DNA of 5,851 nt, from NCBI GenBank assembly GCA_902796695.1, contig CADBQE010000180.1:1-5851 (forward strand), given 5' to 3'. The stretch is from an uncultured Lachnospiraceae bacterium. Lineage in GTDB: Bacteria; Bacillota; Clostridia; Lachnospirales; Lachnospiraceae. Below the pieces are notes generated by a model, which saw only the letters and a list, made by a program, of their open reading frames with translations, did not search any database and was not told where the DNA came from. A program made the position numbers and the translations under genes. How positions within the stretch are numbered: position 1 is the first letter of the stretch; every line of letters starts with the position of its first letter. Below are positions 1-5,846 of this stretch, piece after piece.

Positions 1-8
1 AAGGAGGT
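1..8 (+). promoter_or_regulatory. Ribosome binding site of rpmF
   Basis: AAGGAGGT lies at the very start of the window and is an almost complete match to the anti-Shine-Dalgarno sequence. It is 8 bases from the ATG at 17, the expected spacing for a highly translated ribosomal protein gene. The promoter must lie upstream, outside the window. Confidence 0.9.
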
Positions 9-16
9 AAGGTCAT

Positions 17-199
17 ATGTCTATTTGTCCCAAGAATAAGTCCTCTAAGGCAAGAAGAGACAGCCGCAGAGCAAACTGGAAAATGAGCAACCCTACATTA
101 GTCAAATGCAGCAAATGCGGCGCGTTGATGGTACCTCACCAGGTATGCAAGGCTTGCGGCTCCTACAACAAGAAACAGATCGTTGAGGTAGCGGAGTAA
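17..199 (+). CDS. rpmF: 50S ribosomal protein L32
   Basis: This gene encodes ribosomal protein L32, a small basic component of the large ribosomal subunit. The 60-residue product has the normal family length. Its N-terminal half is rich in Lys and Arg (KSSKARRDSRRANWK), which is the rRNA-binding tail. The C-terminal half has two CxxC pairs, Cys31/Cys34 and Cys44/Cys47, that form a zinc ribbon, so this is the zinc-containing (C+) form rather than the zinc-free paralogue some bacteria use under zinc limitation. The start MSICPKNK, instead of the more common MAVPKxK, is typical of Clostridia. The ATG at 17 is fixed by the strong site at 1-8. In many Firmicutes rpmF sits after a YceD/DUF177 gene and before plsX; here a terminator follows directly, so any operon partner is upstream, out of view. 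Identification is secure. Confidence 0.98.
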   Translation: MSICPKNKSSKARRDSRRANWKMSNPTLVKCSKCGALMVPHQVCKACGSYNKKQIVEVAE

Positions 200-213
200 G
201 AAATCCTCTCTTC

Positions 214-245
214 AAAAATGACCGGTCCCGCGGGACCGGTTTTTT
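214..245 (+). terminator. Rho-independent terminator after rpmF
   Basis: Positions 221-240 are a perfect 20-base palindrome. It can fold as an 8-bp stem (ACCGGTCC/GGACCGGT) with a CGCG loop and is followed by a T run through 245. An A run at 214-218 precedes the stem, so the reverse strand also shows a stem followed by T residues and the site could work in both directions. It starts 22 bases after the rpmF stop codon. Confidence 0.93.
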
Positions 246-260
246 GTTGGCACACCCCGC

Positions 261-297
261 CCGCCTTTGTGTCGAAATGACACAAAAACCGTGGCGG
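261..297. repeat. Inverted repeat between rpmF and the small ORF
   Basis: TTTGTGTC (266-273) and GACACAAA (279-286) are perfect 8-base inverted arms around a GAAAT loop. The stem can extend with CCGCC (261-265) against GGCGG (293-297), leaving a six-base bulge (287-292) on the right side. There is no T run after it, so it does not look like a standard terminator. The right arm through ACCGT resembles the reverse complement of the repeat at 5749-5774, so it may be a decayed member of the same family. It could also be an RNA hairpin in the leader of the next gene or an operator-like site; nothing in the sequence decides this. Confidence 0.6.
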
Positions 298-376
298 TGT
301 TGCATGCACGCTTCCAGCACCCTGCTACAGTTAAGACAGGTCCTGACAGGACGAGATGAGAGGAGAGGCCGTGTTC

Positions 377-619
377 ATGAAGAAAAAGTTGATATGTCAC
401 ACCGGGAACAACGACTTGACGGACGCACTGGCTTCCTGCCTGTCCAGCGGGTGGACCGTCTTTCTGGACGGAGTTCCGCAGACCGGCGAAACACTGGCCG
501 GTTCGCTGCTTTTACGAGAAGACGCGGACTGGGTGGGTTCCTTCCTGACCGCGGAAGACGGATCCCTCGCGGGCATCAGCCTGACCGATTCCCGCCATGG
601 CAATACCCTTCTGAGTTAG
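377..619 (+). CDS. Hypothetical protein, 80 residues
   Basis: I do not recognise this product. The ATG at 377 is preceded by a purine-rich site (AGGAG at 361-365, then AGAGG), with MKKKL following. A longer start at ATG 356 would add seven residues but would place the likely ribosome binding site inside the gene. Codon choice is rich in G or C at third positions, as in the neighbouring genes, which supports real coding. The protein is soluble-looking and mildly acidic: a short N-terminal alpha/beta stretch (KKLICHTGNNDLTDALASCL), then GWTVFLDGVP, then a probable beta-hairpin segment (WVGSFLTAEDGSLAGISLTD). There is no signal peptide, membrane helix or metal-binding cysteine cluster. It lies between the rpmF terminator and the next gene's promoter, so it is probably a single-gene unit, though no convincing promoter is visible. 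It may be a small lineage-specific protein or the remnant of a longer one. Confidence 0.6.
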   Translation: MKKKLICHTGNNDLTDALASCLSSGWTVFLDGVPQTGETLAGSLLLREDADWVGSFLTAEDGSLAGISLTDSRHGNTLLS

Positions 620-638
620 CGGAATTGAGGCCTTCCGG

Positions 639-667
639 TTTACAGTCGGACCCCTTTATGGTATAAT
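639..667 (+). promoter_or_regulatory. Sigma-A-type promoter with extended -10, for the GH18 gene
   Basis: TTTACA (639-644) matches five of six bases of the -35 consensus. A 17-base spacer follows, then a perfect TATAAT (662-667). TG at 659-660 followed by one base adds an extended -10 element. The expected transcription start is about 673-676, leaving a leader of only about 15-18 bases that is mostly the ribosome binding site. This is the best promoter in the window and implies vegetative expression. Confidence 0.88.
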
Positions 668-679
668 CCCCCTGTAAAC

Positions 680-685
680 AGGAGG
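680..685 (+). promoter_or_regulatory. Ribosome binding site of the GH18 gene
   Basis: AGGAGG lies five bases before the ATG at 691. With the promoter just upstream, it fixes the start and leaves almost no untranslated leader. Confidence 0.9.
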
Positions 686-690
686 ACCCC

Positions 691-2370
691 ATGGCTTCAA
701 GCAGGAAAAAAGAAAAAACCGTTTTACCGACCATCATCGCTCTTGCCGCAGCGGCTGTCCTTCTGCTGATCGCCGTGCTGACGAACAACAAACCCAGCAC
801 GCTCCGCGTGGATCTGGAGAATTATTTCGCCTCCCGCGACGGCGCGTTCGCCGTGGTATGCAACAATCAGCTGAGCCACGAAGATATTCTTCTTCGGGAC
901 GGCGTCGTCTATACTTCTGTAACCTATCTGAAGGAAAAACTGAACAAGCGCTTTTACTATGATGAAACAGAAAAGCTGCTGCTGTATTCCCACCCCTCCG
1001 GCACCCGGGAAGCGGATCTGCGCTCCCGGTTTGAGGACGCGCCCGTCCTGCTGGAGGAAAACGGAGGCATATACGTGCACCTGGGCTATGTCCGGCAGTA
1101 CACGGCCATGACGTGGCAGCTTTACGAAAATCCGCAGCATCTGGTGATCCGGACCGTCTTCGGGGACCACGGCGAGGTACAGGCGGTGCAGACCGCCACC
1201 ATCCGCTCCGGCCCCTCCCTGACCAAACCGATCATGGCGGAAGCGGCGGCCGGAGAGCCCCTCTGGTATCTGGAGGAACAGGCGGAATGGGATTACGTCT
1301 GCACGGCGGACGGCATCCTGGGCTATGTTTCCAAGGAAGAGGTAAGCGATCCGGTCATCCGGAATGATCCGTCGCCTTATGCGGAACCGGTCTATACCAT
1401 GCCGGAACCCGTCGAGAATATCGGACTGGTGTGGCATCAGGTCAAAGTCAAAGCGGAAAACGGCGATCTGAGCCGTCTCCTGGCCCGGGCGGAAGGGGTG
1501 GACGTGGTTTCGCCCACCTGGCTCTTTCTGAAAGACAGCGAGGGCAATTTTGATTCCTCGGCGTCCGCGGATTATGTGAAAACCGCGCACAGCCTCGGCG
1601 TCAAGGTCTGGGCTTTATTCAACAACATGGATCATGCCGTTTACGGGGAAGACCTGTGCCGTGTCTTTGACGTCACCAGCATCAGACGCCGTCTTATCGA
1701 CGGCCTCATGGATACGCTCCGGGAATGCGGGGCGGACGGGATCAATCTGGACATCGAAAGCCTGCCCGAGGCGGGAGGCCCCGGCTATCTGCAGTTTATC
1801 CGGGAGCTGTCCCTGGCTTGCCACAAGGAAGGGCTGATCCTTTCCGTGGACAACTACGTGCCTTCCGCCTGGACGGCGCACTACGACAGGCGCGAGCAGG
1901 CGGTCTTTGCGGACTACCTGATCGTGATGGCTTATGATGAGCACTATGCCGGCTCGGAAGCCGGCTCCACGGCCTCCCTTCCTTTCGTGATCCGGGGCGT
2001 GGAAGACTCTCTGGAGCAGATCCCCGCCTACAAGCTGATCTGCGGCGTTCCGTTCTTTACCCGGCTCTGGGTGGGAAGCGGCCGCACGCCCAGCAGTTCG
2101 CCGCTGGACATGCACTCGGTATCCTCCTATCTGGACCGGTACGAGGCGGTCCCGCAGTGGAACACGGAACTGGGGCAGTCCTATGCGGAATTCACGCTGG
2201 ATGGGGAGACCGCGCGGATCTGGATCGAGGATGTGGAATCTATGTCACTGCGCCTGGACAGACTCAGTACTTACGGCCTGGCCGGAATCGCGGCCTGGCG
2301 ACTCGGAATGGAAGTGGACGAGATCTGGACGGTCTGGAATCAGTTTTTCGAGACCAACCGGATTCCGTAG
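691..2370 (+). CDS. Membrane-anchored SH3 / glycoside hydrolase family 18 protein
   Basis: This is a probable surface glycosidase or glycan-binding protein acting on peptidoglycan-type N-acetylglucosamine polymers. The 559 residues show, in order: a short basic N-terminus (SSRKKEK); one hydrophobic helix at about 11-31, an uncleaved signal anchor since no lipobox or clear cleavage site follows; a region at about 35-155 with two motifs like copper amine oxidase N-terminal (stalk) domains (DGVVYTSVTYLKEKL and NGGIYVHLGYVRQY); a bacterial SH3-like domain at about 163-222 (TATIRSGPSLTKPIM to GILGYVSKEEV); and a GH18 barrel at about 240-555. The GH18 signature is D349-G-I-N-L-D354-I-E356, with Glu356 the expected acid catalyst. 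Asn352 replaces the second Asp of the chitinase motif, as in YaaH/SleL-type spore-cortex enzymes. The conserved MAYDEH (413-418), PFFTRLW and late AAW (Trp536) motifs are present, so the active site looks intact. It has its own promoter and terminator. The exact substrate and any spore role are inference; no LysM domain is present. Confidence 0.88.
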   Translation: MASSRKKEKTVLPTIIALAAAAVLLLIAVLTNNKPSTLRVDLENYFASRDGAFAVVCNNQLSHEDILLRDGVVYTSVTYLKEKLNKRFYYDETEKLLLYSHPSGTREADLRSRFEDAPVLLEENGGIYVHLGYVRQYTAMTWQLYENPQHLVIRTVFGDHGEVQAVQTATIRSGPSLTKPIMAEAAAGEPLWYLEEQAEWDYVCTADGILGYVSKEEVSDPVIRNDPSPYAEPVYTMPEPVENIGLVWHQVKVKAENGDLSRLLARAEGVDVVSPTWLFLKDSEGNFDSSASADYVKTAHSLGVKVWALFNNMDHAVYGEDLCRVFDVTSIRRRLIDGLMDTLRECGADGINLDIESLPEAGGPGYLQFIRELSLACHKEGLILSVDNYVPSAWTAHYDRREQAVFADYLIVMAYDEHYAGSEAGSTASLPFVIRGVEDSLEQIPAYKLICGVPFFTRLWVGSGRTPSSSPLDMHSVSSYLDRYEAVPQWNTELGQSYAEFTLDGETARIWIEDVESMSLRLDRLSTYGLAGIAAWRLGMEVDEIWTVWNQFFETNRIP

Positions 2371-2432
2371 AAGGCATGAAAAATTTGAATAATCCGGGGG
2401 GATAAAGGTTAATTTCATGGCTGCAGGACCCG

Positions 2433-2461
2433 GCGGCGGGGAAACCCGCCGCTTTCTGTTT
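2433..2461 (+). terminator. Rho-independent terminator after the GH18 gene
   Basis: An 8-bp, all-G/C stem (GCGGCGGG at 2433-2440 with CCCGCCGC at 2445-2452) encloses a GAAA tetraloop and is followed by TTTCTGTTT. The GNRA loop and very GC-rich stem suggest a stable hairpin. It lies about 60 bases after the stop codon and separates the GH18 gene from the MATE gene. Confidence 0.87.
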
Positions 2462-2481
2462 GAAAAAACACCGGTGCCGGA

Positions 2482-2510
2482 TTGCATTTTTCCGTGCAAA
2501 CGGGTAAGAT
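2482..2510 (+). promoter_or_regulatory. Possible weak promoter for the MATE gene
   Basis: TTGCAT (2482-2487), a 17-base spacer and TAAGAT (2505-2510) give correct spacing but only partial matches to the sigma-A consensus. An overlapping GATAAT (2508-2513) is a better -10 but lacks a good -35. A promoter is expected here because a terminator lies just upstream, but the exact hexamers are uncertain. Confidence 0.4.
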
Positions 2511-2540
2511 AATGCTGTTCAGCACTATTCGGAACACAGC

Positions 2541-2546
2541 AAGGAG
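2541..2546 (+). promoter_or_regulatory. Ribosome binding site that decides the MATE start
   Basis: AAGGAG sits four bases before the ATG at 2551. The reading frame is open further upstream from a TTG at 2482 and an ATG at 2512, but neither has a comparable site, and the upstream residues do not resemble the family's N-terminus. Confidence 0.75.
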
Positions 2547-2550
2547 CACT

Positions 2551-3945
2551 ATGTTAAAAGTTTTTTCCACCCAATCCCTGCTGGACGGCGAGCCCGTCCG
2601 GGGAGAACTGCCGCCGGAGAAGGAGATGTACGGGACCTTCCTCCGTCTTGCCTGGCCTTCCGTGATCGAAGCGGTCCTGGTGGGACTGGTAGGCGTGGTG
2701 GATACGCTGATGGTGGCCTCGCTGGGCGATGCGGCGATCGCGGCCGTCGGGATCACGCAGCAGCTCAAATTCGTTCTGATGTGCTTTTTGTTTGCGCTCA
2801 ATGTCGGCATCACCGCGGTGGTGGCCCGCCGCAAGGGCGAAAACAACCGGGAAGGCGCCAATCACGCCACCCGCGGCGGCCTGATCCTGGGCCTGATCCT
2901 GGTGCTGATCCTTTCCTTTCTGGGATACCGCTTCGCGGAGCCGTTCATGCGGCTGGCCGGCGCCAAGGATGACTATATCGGCGATGCGGCCGTCTATTTC
3001 CGGATTATTTCGATTTCCGTCATATTCCAGTGCCTGAACGGCTCGATCAACGCGGCGCAGAAGGGCAGCGGCAATTCGCGCATCTCGATGGTCAGCAACG
3101 TCATCGGGAATCTGGTCAATATTCTGTTCAACTATCTGCTGATCAACGGCATCGGCCCGTTCCCGCGGCTGGAGGTGAAAGGCGCGGCGCTGGCGACAGC
3201 GATCGGCGCGTTCGTATCCTTCGCGGTTTCCCTCTCCCGGCTGTTCCAGAAAAAGAATTACATCAGCTTTTTCTGCCGGGCGCCCTGGAAACCGGACCGG
3301 GCGGTGCTGGCGCCCATCCTGAAGGTGGCGGGCAGCGCGCTCGTGGAGCAGCTGTGCATGCGCGCGGGCTTCTTTATTTTCAACCGGATCGTAGCGGACT
3401 TGAATACGCTGGCGTATGCCACGCATATCGCCTGCATGAATTTCCTGGGCCTGTCGTTCTGCTGCGGCGACGGCTTCCAGGTGGCTTCCACCGCGCTCGC
3501 GGGCCAGAGCCTGGGCGCCAGACGGCCGGATAAAGCTATCATGTATTGCAATATCGGCCAGCGGGTGGTATTCTTTGTAGCAGTGATGCTGAGTGTGATT
3601 ATGGTGCTGCTGCGGCGGCAGATCATCGGACTGTACTCCTCCACGCCCGAGGTCGTGGAAATGGGGAGCCGTGTGCTGCTTTTCATCGCCGTGATCACCT
3701 ATATCCAGACGTCTCAGGTGATCTATACCGGCTGTCTGCGCGGCGCGGGCGACACCCGCTTTACGGCGGTGACGGCCATGGTGAGCGTCGGGCTGGTGCG
3801 GCCGCTGTTCGGCTACCTTCTCACCTATCCGGTGGGCTGGGGCCTGTACGGAGCCTGGGCCGCCATCCTGCTGGACCAGCTGTGCCGGCTGGTCATGAAT
3901 TACACGCGCATCCACAAGAGAAAATGGCTTAAAATCAAACTGTAA
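2551..3945 (+). CDS. MATE-family multidrug/cation efflux transporter
   Basis: This is an integral membrane antiporter of the MATE family, which exports cationic drugs or metabolites in exchange for Na+ or H+. The 464 residues match the usual 440-480. The sequence alternates long hydrophobic stretches with short polar loops, consistent with 12 helices in two halves. The first half has WPSVIEAVLVGLVGVVDTLM (about 35-54), VARRKGEN (91-98) and QKGSGNSR (170-177). The second half repeats the pattern with AGQSLGARR (317-325) and RGAGDTR (397-403), so the internal duplication of the family is visible. The C-terminus is a short basic cytoplasmic tail (HKRKWLKIKL). The N-terminal segment FSTQSLLDGEPVRGELPPEKEMY recalls a clostridial MATE subgroup of unknown substrate. 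The start at 2551 is chosen for its AAGGAG site. A terminator separates it from the GH18 gene; the mutase gene follows after 67 bases with no terminator. Family is secure, substrate unknown. Confidence 0.94.
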   Translation: MLKVFSTQSLLDGEPVRGELPPEKEMYGTFLRLAWPSVIEAVLVGLVGVVDTLMVASLGDAAIAAVGITQQLKFVLMCFLFALNVGITAVVARRKGENNREGANHATRGGLILGLILVLILSFLGYRFAEPFMRLAGAKDDYIGDAAVYFRIISISVIFQCLNGSINAAQKGSGNSRISMVSNVIGNLVNILFNYLLINGIGPFPRLEVKGAALATAIGAFVSFAVSLSRLFQKKNYISFFCRAPWKPDRAVLAPILKVAGSALVEQLCMRAGFFIFNRIVADLNTLAYATHIACMNFLGLSFCCGDGFQVASTALAGQSLGARRPDKAIMYCNIGQRVVFFVAVMLSVIMVLLRRQIIGLYSSTPEVVEMGSRVLLFIAVITYIQTSQVIYTGCLRGAGDTRFTAVTAMVSVGLVRPLFGYLLTYPVGWGLYGAWAAILLDQLCRLVMNYTRIHKRKWLKIKL

Positions 3946-4003
3946 AGAAACGGACTTTAACTGTACTTTGCCCGAGGGTATATGCCGGGAAGACCGGAAG
4001 AAA

Positions 4004-4010
4004 GAGGTGA
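4004..4010 (+). promoter_or_regulatory. Ribosome binding site that decides the mutase start
   Basis: GAGGTGA is a near-complete match to the anti-Shine-Dalgarno sequence, ending two bases before the ATG at 4013 (five bases counted from its GAGG core). The frame extends upstream to a TTG at 3968, but that start lacks a ribosome binding site and would add 15 residues unlike the family. Confidence 0.82.
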
Positions 4011-4012
4011 AC

Positions 4013-5740
4013 ATGAACGCACGAGAAAGATTTGAGCAGTGGCTGATGGATCCTGTTTTTGACGAAGCCACCAAAGCGGAATTACGAGCGATCGAAAACG
4101 ATGAGGCCGCGATCCGGGAACGTTTTGAAGGAGACCTGGAGTTCGGCACCGGCGGCATGCGCGGCCTGATGGGCGCGGGCACCAGACGCATGAATGTCTA
4201 TACCGTGAGGAAGGCGACCCAGGGCCTGGCCAATTATATCATCAAAAAGGGCGCGCAGAAGAAAGGGGTCGCCCTGTCCTTCGATTCCCGCAGACGCTCG
4301 GACGAATTCGCCCGCGAGGCGGCGCTGACGCTGTGCGCGAACGGCATCCCGATCTATATTTTCCCGGTGCTGCATCCCACGCCCATGCTGAGCTTCGCGG
4401 TGCGCGACCTGGGCTGCACGGCCGGCATCAACATCACGGCCAGCCACAACCCGCCGGATTACAACGGCTACAAGGCCTACTGGGACGACGGCGCGCAGGT
4501 CACGATCCCGGACGATGAGAATATTATCGCGGAAGTGAACGCGATCGCGAGCTTCTCCGATGTGAAGACCATGAGCCTGGAAGAGGCGAAAGCGGCCGGC
4601 CTGTATCACATTATCGGCCCGGAAGTGGACGAGCATTATTTTGCCGAACTGAAGAAGCTGATCCGTCATCCGGAAGCCATTGAGAAAGAAAAAGACAATA
4701 TCACGCTGGTCTACACGCCGCTGCACGGCACCGGCCTGATCCCGGCCAAGCGCATTCTGGACGATCTGGGCTTCTCCCGCGTGTTCGTGGTGGAAGAGCA
4801 GGCGCAGCCGGACGGCAACTTCCCTACGGTGAGCTATCCGAACCCGGAAGATCCCAAGGCCTTCGAACTGGCGCTGAAGCTGGCCCGGAAGGTGTCCGCG
4901 GACATCATTATCGCCAACGATCCGGATGCGGACCGGCTGGGCGTATTCTTAAAGAACGGCGAGGATTACGTGCGCCTGACCGGCAACATGACCGGCTGCC
5001 TGCTGGCGGATTATGAGATCGGCGGCATTCGGGAAACGCGCGGCCTGAACGAGCACAGCGTCTTCATCAGCACCATCGTGACTTCCAATATGGCCGGCGC
5101 GATCGCCCGCAAGTACGGCGTGCGATTCTATGAGACGCTGACCGGCTTCAAGCACATCTGCGGCAAGCTGCGCGACCTGGAACAGACCGAACCGGATGTG
5201 GACTACCTGTACGGCTTTGAGGAAAGCTTCGGCTCCTCCTTCGGCCCGTACTGCCGCGACAAGGACGGCATCGCCGCCGTCATGGCGCTCTGCGAAGCCG
5301 TCTGCTGGTACAAAGCCAAGGGCATGAGCCTGTGGGACGGCCTGCAGGAACTCTACGCCCAGGTGGGCTATTACAAGGACATCAACATCTCCAAGAACTT
5401 CCCCGGCCTGGACGGCAAGGACAAAATGGCCGCCATCATGAACAGCCTGCGCAACGACCCGCCGAAGACCCTGGGCGGCCTCCCCGTGATCGCCATGCGC
5501 GACTACCTGAAGAAGACCACGAAGAACTTCGTCACCGGCGAAGAAGGCACAACCACCCTCCCCGTCTCCAACGTCCTCTACTTCGAACTGACAGACGACG
5601 CCTGGGTCTGCCTGCGCCCCTCCGGCACCGAACCCAAAATCAAACTCTACTGCGGCGTCATGGACAAAATTGAAGAAAACGCCGCCGCCAAAGAAAAAGT
5701 GATGGTGGAAGAACTGAACGCACTTATGGATTCGTTCTGA
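4013..5740 (+). CDS. pgcA: Phospho-sugar mutase (phosphoglucomutase/phosphomannomutase, PgcA type)
   Basis: This cytoplasmic alpha-D-phosphohexomutase interconverts glucose-6-phosphate and glucose-1-phosphate (possibly also the mannose phosphates). It supplies precursors for UDP-glucose, surface glycolipids, polysaccharides and glycogen. At 575 residues it is close to Bacillus subtilis PgcA (about 580) and longer than the GlmM/ManB branch (about 450). All four functional loops are intact: the phosphoserine loop TASHNPPDYNGYK with Ser144; the Mg-binding loop DPDADR with Asp303, Asp305, Asp307 and Arg308; the sugar-binding loop YGFEES (400-405) with Glu403 and Ser405; and the phosphate-binding loop RPSGTEPK (535-542). 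The N-terminal FGTGGMRGLMGAGTRRMN segment is typical of this subgroup. The gene follows the MATE gene by 67 bases. A poor promoter match (TTTAAC 3956, 17 bases, TATATG 3979) lies in the gap, so either co-transcription or a weak own promoter is possible. Codon choice shifts strongly to C-ending codons after about 5270. No standard terminator is visible downstream. Sugar specificity cannot be read from the motifs alone. Confidence 0.95.
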   Translation: MNARERFEQWLMDPVFDEATKAELRAIENDEAAIRERFEGDLEFGTGGMRGLMGAGTRRMNVYTVRKATQGLANYIIKKGAQKKGVALSFDSRRRSDEFAREAALTLCANGIPIYIFPVLHPTPMLSFAVRDLGCTAGINITASHNPPDYNGYKAYWDDGAQVTIPDDENIIAEVNAIASFSDVKTMSLEEAKAAGLYHIIGPEVDEHYFAELKKLIRHPEAIEKEKDNITLVYTPLHGTGLIPAKRILDDLGFSRVFVVEEQAQPDGNFPTVSYPNPEDPKAFELALKLARKVSADIIIANDPDADRLGVFLKNGEDYVRLTGNMTGCLLADYEIGGIRETRGLNEHSVFISTIVTSNMAGAIARKYGVRFYETLTGFKHICGKLRDLEQTEPDVDYLYGFEESFGSSFGPYCRDKDGIAAVMALCEAVCWYKAKGMSLWDGLQELYAQVGYYKDINISKNFPGLDGKDKMAAIMNSLRNDPPKTLGGLPVIAMRDYLKKTTKNFVTGEEGTTTLPVSNVLYFELTDDAWVCLRPSGTEPKIKLYCGVMDKIEENAAAKEKVMVEELNALMDSF

Positions 5741-5748
5741 CGAAAAAC

Positions 5749-5800
5749 GTGACAGGGGGACGGTTCCTTTGTCATCTTTTGTGACGGGGGGGACGGTTGC
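5749..5800. repeat. Two tandem copies of a short intergenic repeat (GTGACAGGGGGACGGTT type)
   Basis: Unit 1 starts at 5749 (GTGACAGGGGGACGGTTCC) and unit 2 at 5781 (GTGACGGGGGGGACGGTTGC), so the period is 32 bases and the shared core differs by one substitution, one inserted G and one base near the end. Unit 1 is bounded by TGACA (5750-5754) and TGTCA (5770-5774), an inverted pair, and TTTGTCA is followed by another TTTTGTGAC. From memory, motifs of this type (GGGGACGGTT with TTTGTCAC ends) recur in intergenic regions of many Clostridia, and may be a REP-like element mobilised by an IS200-type transposase elsewhere. No transposase gene is present here. The copies begin nine bases after the mutase stop codon. 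Confidence 0.75.
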
Positions 5801-5825
5801 GATGGCCGCCTGCGGTCTTTCGTAG

Positions 5826-5846
5826 GGGCCGATCTGTGATCGGCCC
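5826..5846. repeat. Perfect 9-bp inverted repeat in a GTAGGGGC-type intergenic element
   Basis: GGGCCGATC (5826-5834) and GATCGGCCC (5838-5846) form a perfect 9-bp stem around TGT. The flanks CGTAG on the left and CGCCC on the right recall a palindromic repeat type (GTAGGGGC, variable stem, GCCCGCCC) that I associate with intergenic regions of Clostridia; this is recollection, not a search result. No T run follows within the window, so it is not a standard terminator, although it might still stabilise the end of the mutase transcript. The element may continue past the window edge. Confidence 0.7.

Noticed and set aside
300..331. A possible promoter for the small ORF (TTGCAT, then TGCTACAGT)
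   Set aside because: The spacer is 20 bases and the hexamers match poorly; not better than chance in this region.
244..666. A 140-codon forward frame overlapping the 80-residue ORF
   Set aside because: It starts at a TTG inside the terminator T run, has no ribosome binding site, is very Arg-rich, and ends inside the GH18 promoter; the 377-619 frame has the better start and codon use.
724..1590. A 288-codon reverse-strand frame opposite the GH18 gene
   Set aside because: Low-complexity Gly/Arg/Asp/His composition, no recognisable domain, and full overlap with a well-supported gene.
1948..1967. Direct repeat GCCGGCTC twice, 12 bases apart, inside the GH18 gene
   Set aside because: It encodes AGSEAGS in a conserved loop next to the MAYDEH motif, and is explained by coding.
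2418..2513. A 31-codon ORF (MAAGPGGGETRR...) between the GH18 and MATE genes
   Set aside because: It runs through the terminator stem and the candidate promoter, and has only a weak ribosome binding site.
3956..3984. A possible promoter for the mutase gene (TTTAAC, 17 bases, TATATG)
   Set aside because: Spacing is right but only about three of six and four of six bases match; mentioned in the gene entry but not called.
2554..4191. A 545-codon open frame on the reverse strand opposite the MATE gene and the start of the mutase gene
   Set aside because: It is rich in Arg, His, Gln and Asp without membrane or domain signals, overlaps a clear MATE gene almost completely, and is what GC-biased third positions produce on the opposite strand.
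5749..5846. The tail repeats as the start of a CRISPR array
   Set aside because: Only two imperfect units with a spacer of about 13 bases, then a different palindrome; no regular repeat-spacer pattern and no cas genes.
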